A stretch of DNA of 9,090 bases from Pseudomonadota bacterium (GTDB taxonomy: Bacteria; Pseudomonadota; Alphaproteobacteria; Sphingomonadales; Sphingomonadaceae). The notes under the pieces were generated by a model, which was given only the letters and a program-made list of their open reading frames with translations, was not told the DNA's origin and did not search any database. The stretch covers positions 1 through 9,090 of the forward strand of contig JAEWCK010000141.1 of NCBI GenBank assembly GCA_023390675.1. Direction: 5' to 3'. The position numbers were made by a program, and so were the translations under genes. Shown one piece after another: positions 6,906-9,090 of the stretch (within the stretch, counting starts at the first letter, position 1; the number at the start of each line of letters is the position of its first letter).

Positions 6906-6915
6906 GCCCGCGGGC
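6906..6915. repeat. Ten-base perfect palindrome filling an intergenic gap
   Basis: GCCCGCGGGC exactly fills the gap between the zinc-protease stop (6905) and the hydrolase ATG (6916). It leaves no room for a Shine-Dalgarno site. It may be chance in GC-rich DNA, or could influence reinitiation by the ribosome leaving the upstream gene. Confidence 0.5.
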
Positions 6916-7656
6916 ATGACCGACGCCCTCGAACGCCCGCGGCTCGCGTACGACCACGTCCCCGGCGCGAGCCCGACGATCGTCTTCCTGTGCGGCTACG
7001 GCTCGGACAGGCAGGGCACCAAGGCGCTGCATCTGGAGGAATGGGCGCGGGCGAACGGTCGCGGCTTCCTGCGCTTCGACTATGCCGGGTGCGGCGAGAG
7101 CGAGGGCGATTTCGAGGACCAGACGCTTGCCGGCTGGCGCGACGATGCGCTCAGGATGATCGACACGGTGGTCGAGGGGCCGGCGGTGCTCGTCGGGTCG
7201 TCGATGGGCGGGTGGGTGATGCTGCTCGCCGCCCGCGCGCGCCCCGAGCGCGTGAAGGGTCTGGTCGGAATCGCGGCGGCGCCCGATTTCACCGACTGGG
7301 GCTATGGCGCCGAGGAGAAGCTGGCGCTGCAGCGGGACGGCCGGATCGAGCAGCCCAACGATTATGGCGACCAGCCGACGGTCACCACGCGCGCCTTTTG
7401 GGAATCGGGCGAGGCTAACCGGATGATGGGTGGGCCGATCGACTTCGACGGGCCCGTGAGGCTGCTCCAGGGCATGGTGGACGCTGAAGTGCCATGGGCC
7501 CGTGCCCCCGCGCTCGCCGGGCTGTTCCGTTCAGCCGATGTGCAGACGATCCTGATCAAGGACGGCGACCACCGGCTCTCTCGCGAGGGCGACCTCAAGC
7601 TGATCGTGCGCGCGATCGAGGATGTTCTGGACGCATGTTCATTCCCCTCCTTCTGA
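6916..7656 (+). CDS. Alpha/beta hydrolase, ABHD10-like
   Basis: A 246-residue single-domain alpha/beta hydrolase of a type common in alphaproteobacteria and related to mitochondrial ABHD10 acyl-protein thioesterase. The nucleophile elbow is GSSMGGW (94-100, Ser96). The acid is probably Asp189 in LQGMVDAEVPW and the base His219 in KDGDHRLS, so the triad is complete. FLCGYGSD (24-31) forms the oxyanion-hole region and FDYAGCGESEGDF (54-66) is the usual loop after strand 4. There is no signal peptide, so it should be cytoplasmic. The actual ester or thioester substrate is not predictable. The start ATG at 6916 is 10 bases after the upstream stop with no Shine-Dalgarno site, so translation is probably coupled. 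The 3' end overlaps the next gene by 22 bases. Confidence 0.88.
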   Translation: MTDALERPRLAYDHVPGASPTIVFLCGYGSDRQGTKALHLEEWARANGRGFLRFDYAGCGESEGDFEDQTLAGWRDDALRMIDTVVEGPAVLVGSSMGGWVMLLAARARPERVKGLVGIAAAPDFTDWGYGAEEKLALQRDGRIEQPNDYGDQPTVTTRAFWESGEANRMMGGPIDFDGPVRLLQGMVDAEVPWARAPALAGLFRSADVQTILIKDGDHRLSREGDLKLIVRAIEDVLDACSFPSF

Positions 7657-8378
7657 TTTTCCAGGACGCGCCCGCGGCTGCGCAAAAAGAGCCGCCGCGC
7701 TTCGCGCAGTGCATGGACCTCGCGACCACCGATCCCAAGGCGGGGCAGGAGGACGCTGTGAAGTGGCGCAGCGAGGGCGGCGGTGCACTGGCACGCCAGT
7801 GCCTCGGCGTCGCCTATGCCAATGCCGGGCGCTGGGAATCGGCGGCGGGCGCGTTCGAGGATGCGGCGCGCGAGGCCGAGAATGCGAAGGACGCGCGCGC
7901 CCCCAATTACTGGGCGCAGGCAGGCAATGCCTGGATCGCCGCGGGCGACCCGGCCAAGGCCCGCGCCGACATCGACGCGGCGCTGGCGGCCGGAACGCTC
8001 ACCGGGCTCGCGCTCGGCGAGGCGCATCTCGATCGCGCGCGGGCGCTGGTCGGCGCGGGCGATCTGGAGGGCGCGCGCGGCGACATCGACCGGGCGCTGC
8101 TCTACGCCGACAATGATCCGCTCGCCTGGCTGCTCTCGGCGACGCTGGCGCGCCGCGCCGGAGACCTGCCGCGCGCCGCGAAGGACATCGCCGAAGCGCT
8201 GCGCCGCTCGGCCGACGATGCGTCGGTCCAGCTCGAGGCCGGCAACATCGCCGTCGCGAGCGGCAACGAGGCCGATGCGCGCACTGCGTGGAACCGCGCG
8301 ATCGAGCTCGCCCCGGGCAGCCCGGTCGCGGCGAACGCGCGCAAGGCGCTCGAGCAATTCGGAGCGACGGAGCACTAG
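7635..8378 (+). CDS. Tetratricopeptide-repeat protein, likely exported
   Basis: A 247-residue helical-repeat protein. Several TPR-like units can be read: LARQCLGVAYANAGRWESAA (52-71), YWAQAGNAWIAAGDPAKARA (92-111), AHLDRARALVGAGDLEGARG (130-149), AWLLSATLARRAGDLPRAAK (164-183) and VQLEAGNIAVASGNEADART (198-217). The alanine/glycine spacing is as expected for protein-interaction scaffolds. The N-terminus, MFIPLLLIFQDAPAAAQ, is a short hydrophobic stretch that may be a signal peptide, although it lacks the usual positive charge. Cys26 and Cys56 could pair if exported. The ATG at 7635 lies inside the end of the hydrolase gene (22-base overlap), which supports cotranscription. The partner protein is unknown. 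Confidence 0.85.
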   Translation: MFIPLLLIFQDAPAAAQKEPPRFAQCMDLATTDPKAGQEDAVKWRSEGGGALARQCLGVAYANAGRWESAAGAFEDAAREAENAKDARAPNYWAQAGNAWIAAGDPAKARADIDAALAAGTLTGLALGEAHLDRARALVGAGDLEGARGDIDRALLYADNDPLAWLLSATLARRAGDLPRAAKDIAEALRRSADDASVQLEAGNIAVASGNEADARTAWNRAIELAPGSPVAANARKALEQFGATEH

Positions 8379-8410
8379 CCGCGCACGTCCGCCGCGATTA
8401 TCTGGGGCCC

Positions 8411-8863
8411 ATGCGCTATCTCCACACGATGATCCGCGTCTCGGATCCCGTCGCCACGGTCCGCTTCTTCGAGCTGCTCGGCCTGCACGAGGTGCGGCGG
8501 ATGGAGAGCGAGAAGGGGCGCTTCACGCTGATCTTCATGGCCGCGAACGAGGATTCGAACGGGGAAGGCGAGCGCGCCGAGGCCGAGGTCGAGCTGACCT
8601 GGAACTGGCCGCCCGAGGACGGCAGCCCCGCCGAGACTTATACCGGCGGGCGCAATTTCGGGCACCTCGCCTACCGCGTGGACGACATCTACGCGACGTG
8701 CCAGCGGCTGATGGATGCGGGCGTGACGATCAACCGGCCGCCGCGCGACGGGCACATGGCCTTCGTGCGCAGCCCCGACGGCATCTCGGTCGAATTGCTC
8801 CAGGACGGGCATCTGCAGCCGGCCGAGCCTTGGGCCTCGATGCCCAATACGGGGTCTTGGTAG
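8411..8863 (+). CDS. gloA: Lactoylglutathione lyase (glyoxalase I), VOC family
   Basis: A 150-residue vicinal-oxygen-chelate protein that should convert the hemithioacetal of methylglyoxal and glutathione to S-lactoylglutathione in the cytoplasm (EC 4.4.1.5). By comparison with E. coli GloA (H5, E56, H74, E122), all four metal ligands are present: His5 in LHTMIRV, Glu61 in VELTWNW, His85 in FGHLAYRV and Glu128 in ISVELLQD. The protein is about 15 residues longer than E. coli GloA, mainly through acidic insertions at 46-59 (after FMAANED) and 67-80, before the second betaalpha module. It starts 32 bases after the TPR gene with GGGG just upstream of the ATG. Its stop overlaps the start of the flavoprotein gene downstream. 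Non-GSH VOC lyases are a weaker alternative. Confidence 0.9.
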   Translation: MRYLHTMIRVSDPVATVRFFELLGLHEVRRMESEKGRFTLIFMAANEDSNGEGERAEAEVELTWNWPPEDGSPAETYTGGRNFGHLAYRVDDIYATCQRLMDAGVTINRPPRDGHMAFVRSPDGISVELLQDGHLQPAEPWASMPNTGSW

Positions 8864-9090
8864 GCTTTCTCGAAAGCCTCGGGGCGCGCGCCCCGATCGT
8901 GCAGGCGCCGATGGCGGGCGCTGCGGGACCGGCGCTGGCGATCGCGGCGATGCGCGGCGGGGCAGCAGGTTCGCTGCCGTGCGCATTGCTGACGGCGGAG
9001 CAGGTCGCGGCACAGGCTGCCGAGGTGCGGGCCGGCGCGGAGGGTCCGCTCAACCTCAATTTCTTCTGCCACGCGCTTCCGGAGCCACCC
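8857..9090 (+). CDS. Nitronate monooxygenase-like flavoprotein, 5' part only
   Basis: The first 78 codons of a protein that runs off the right edge. APIVQAPMAG (residues 12-21) is the first beta strand and phosphate/FMN-site signature of nitronate monooxygenases (formerly 2-nitropropane dioxygenases), and PLNLNFFCH (64-72) is the family's next conserved strand. These TIM-barrel FMN enzymes oxidise alkyl nitronates such as propionate-3-nitronate. Between the gloA stop and the first conserved strand no ATG, GTG or TTG exists in this frame. I therefore place the start at TTG 8857, seven bases inside gloA, with GGGG three bases upstream; TTG 8830 is the alternative. The AMRGGAAGSLPCALLT segment replaces the more usual glycine-rich GGLGSLG, a mild divergence. 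Enzyme class is likely, substrate unknown. Confidence 0.8.
   Translation, partial: MVGFLESLGARAPIVQAPMAGAAGPALAIAAMRGGAAGSLPCALLTAEQVAAQAAEVRAGAEGPLNLNFFCHALPEPP
8862..8879. repeat. Perfect 8-bp inverted repeat
   Basis: AGGCTTTC at 8862-8869 pairs with GAAAGCCT at 8872-8879 across two bases; as RNA this would be a seven-pair stem with a CUCG loop. It begins at the last two bases of the gloA stop codon and lies within the first codons of the flavoprotein gene if the TTG start is right. No T-run follows, so it is not a standard terminator. Confidence 0.75.
8880..8895. repeat. Perfect 16-base palindrome
   Basis: CGGGGCGCGCGCCCCG reads identically on both strands and directly abuts the preceding inverted repeat. 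Together they form a 34-base structured block at the start of the flavoprotein coding region, encoding its residues 2-13 approximately. It could form a strong stem or be a dimeric protein-binding site, but no function is shown. Confidence 0.75.

Noticed and set aside
7494..7634. Upstream extension of the TPR protein frame
   Set aside because: It lies wholly inside the alpha/beta hydrolase gene in another frame and is Arg/Pro-rich. The ATG at 7635 begins a hydrophobic, signal-like N-terminus.

Overview
The window is GC-rich, gene-dense bacterial chromosome. The third codon positions look strongly GC-biased and the gaps between genes run from 1 to 86 bases. The gene set suggests an alphaproteobacterium, most likely in the Sphingomonadales: a DUF4893-type lipoprotein, a patatin with a DUF3734-like tail next to 3-hydroxybutyrate dehydrogenase, a YpfJ-type zinc protease, and many weak or absent Shine-Dalgarno sites. 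This placement rests on gene content read by eye and was not tested against a database.

Layout, left to right. (1) Minus strand, 2713 to 43: a secreted M20-family amidohydrolase, then, one base after its stop, a contractile tail sheath protein that resembles extracellular contractile injection system (eCIS) sheaths. The sheath is the only part of such a machine in view; tube, baseplate and ATPase genes, if present, lie beyond base 1. A GC-rich hairpin follows the sheath stop. (2) Plus strand, 2741 to 3334: a small exported protein with a twin-arginine-like signal and an HExxH zincin motif, divergent from the amidohydrolase. Its stop codon shares a CTAG with the stop of the next, convergent gene. 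(3) Minus strand, 5925 to 3331: a likely three-gene operon of patatin-like phospholipase, D-3-hydroxybutyrate dehydrogenase (bdhA) and DUF4893 lipoprotein. The first two fit lipid or polyhydroxybutyrate turnover. (4) Plus strand, 6012 to the right edge: a tightly packed run of YpfJ-type membrane zinc metallopeptidase, alpha/beta hydrolase, TPR protein, glyoxalase I (gloA) and the N-terminus of a nitronate monooxygenase-like flavoprotein. Gaps and overlaps in this run are -22 to +32 bases, so it is probably one transcript.

Most of the window is ordinary housekeeping and accessory metabolism. The items most worth a second look are the isolated eCIS-like sheath coupled to a secreted amidohydrolase, the small exported zincin beside it, and a pair of back-to-back perfect inverted repeats at 8862-8895 at the gloA/nitronate monooxygenase overlap, where the second gene appears to have no ATG start. 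I saw no RNA genes, insertion sequences, CRISPR arrays or attachment sites, and no gene-free stretch longer than 100 bases.
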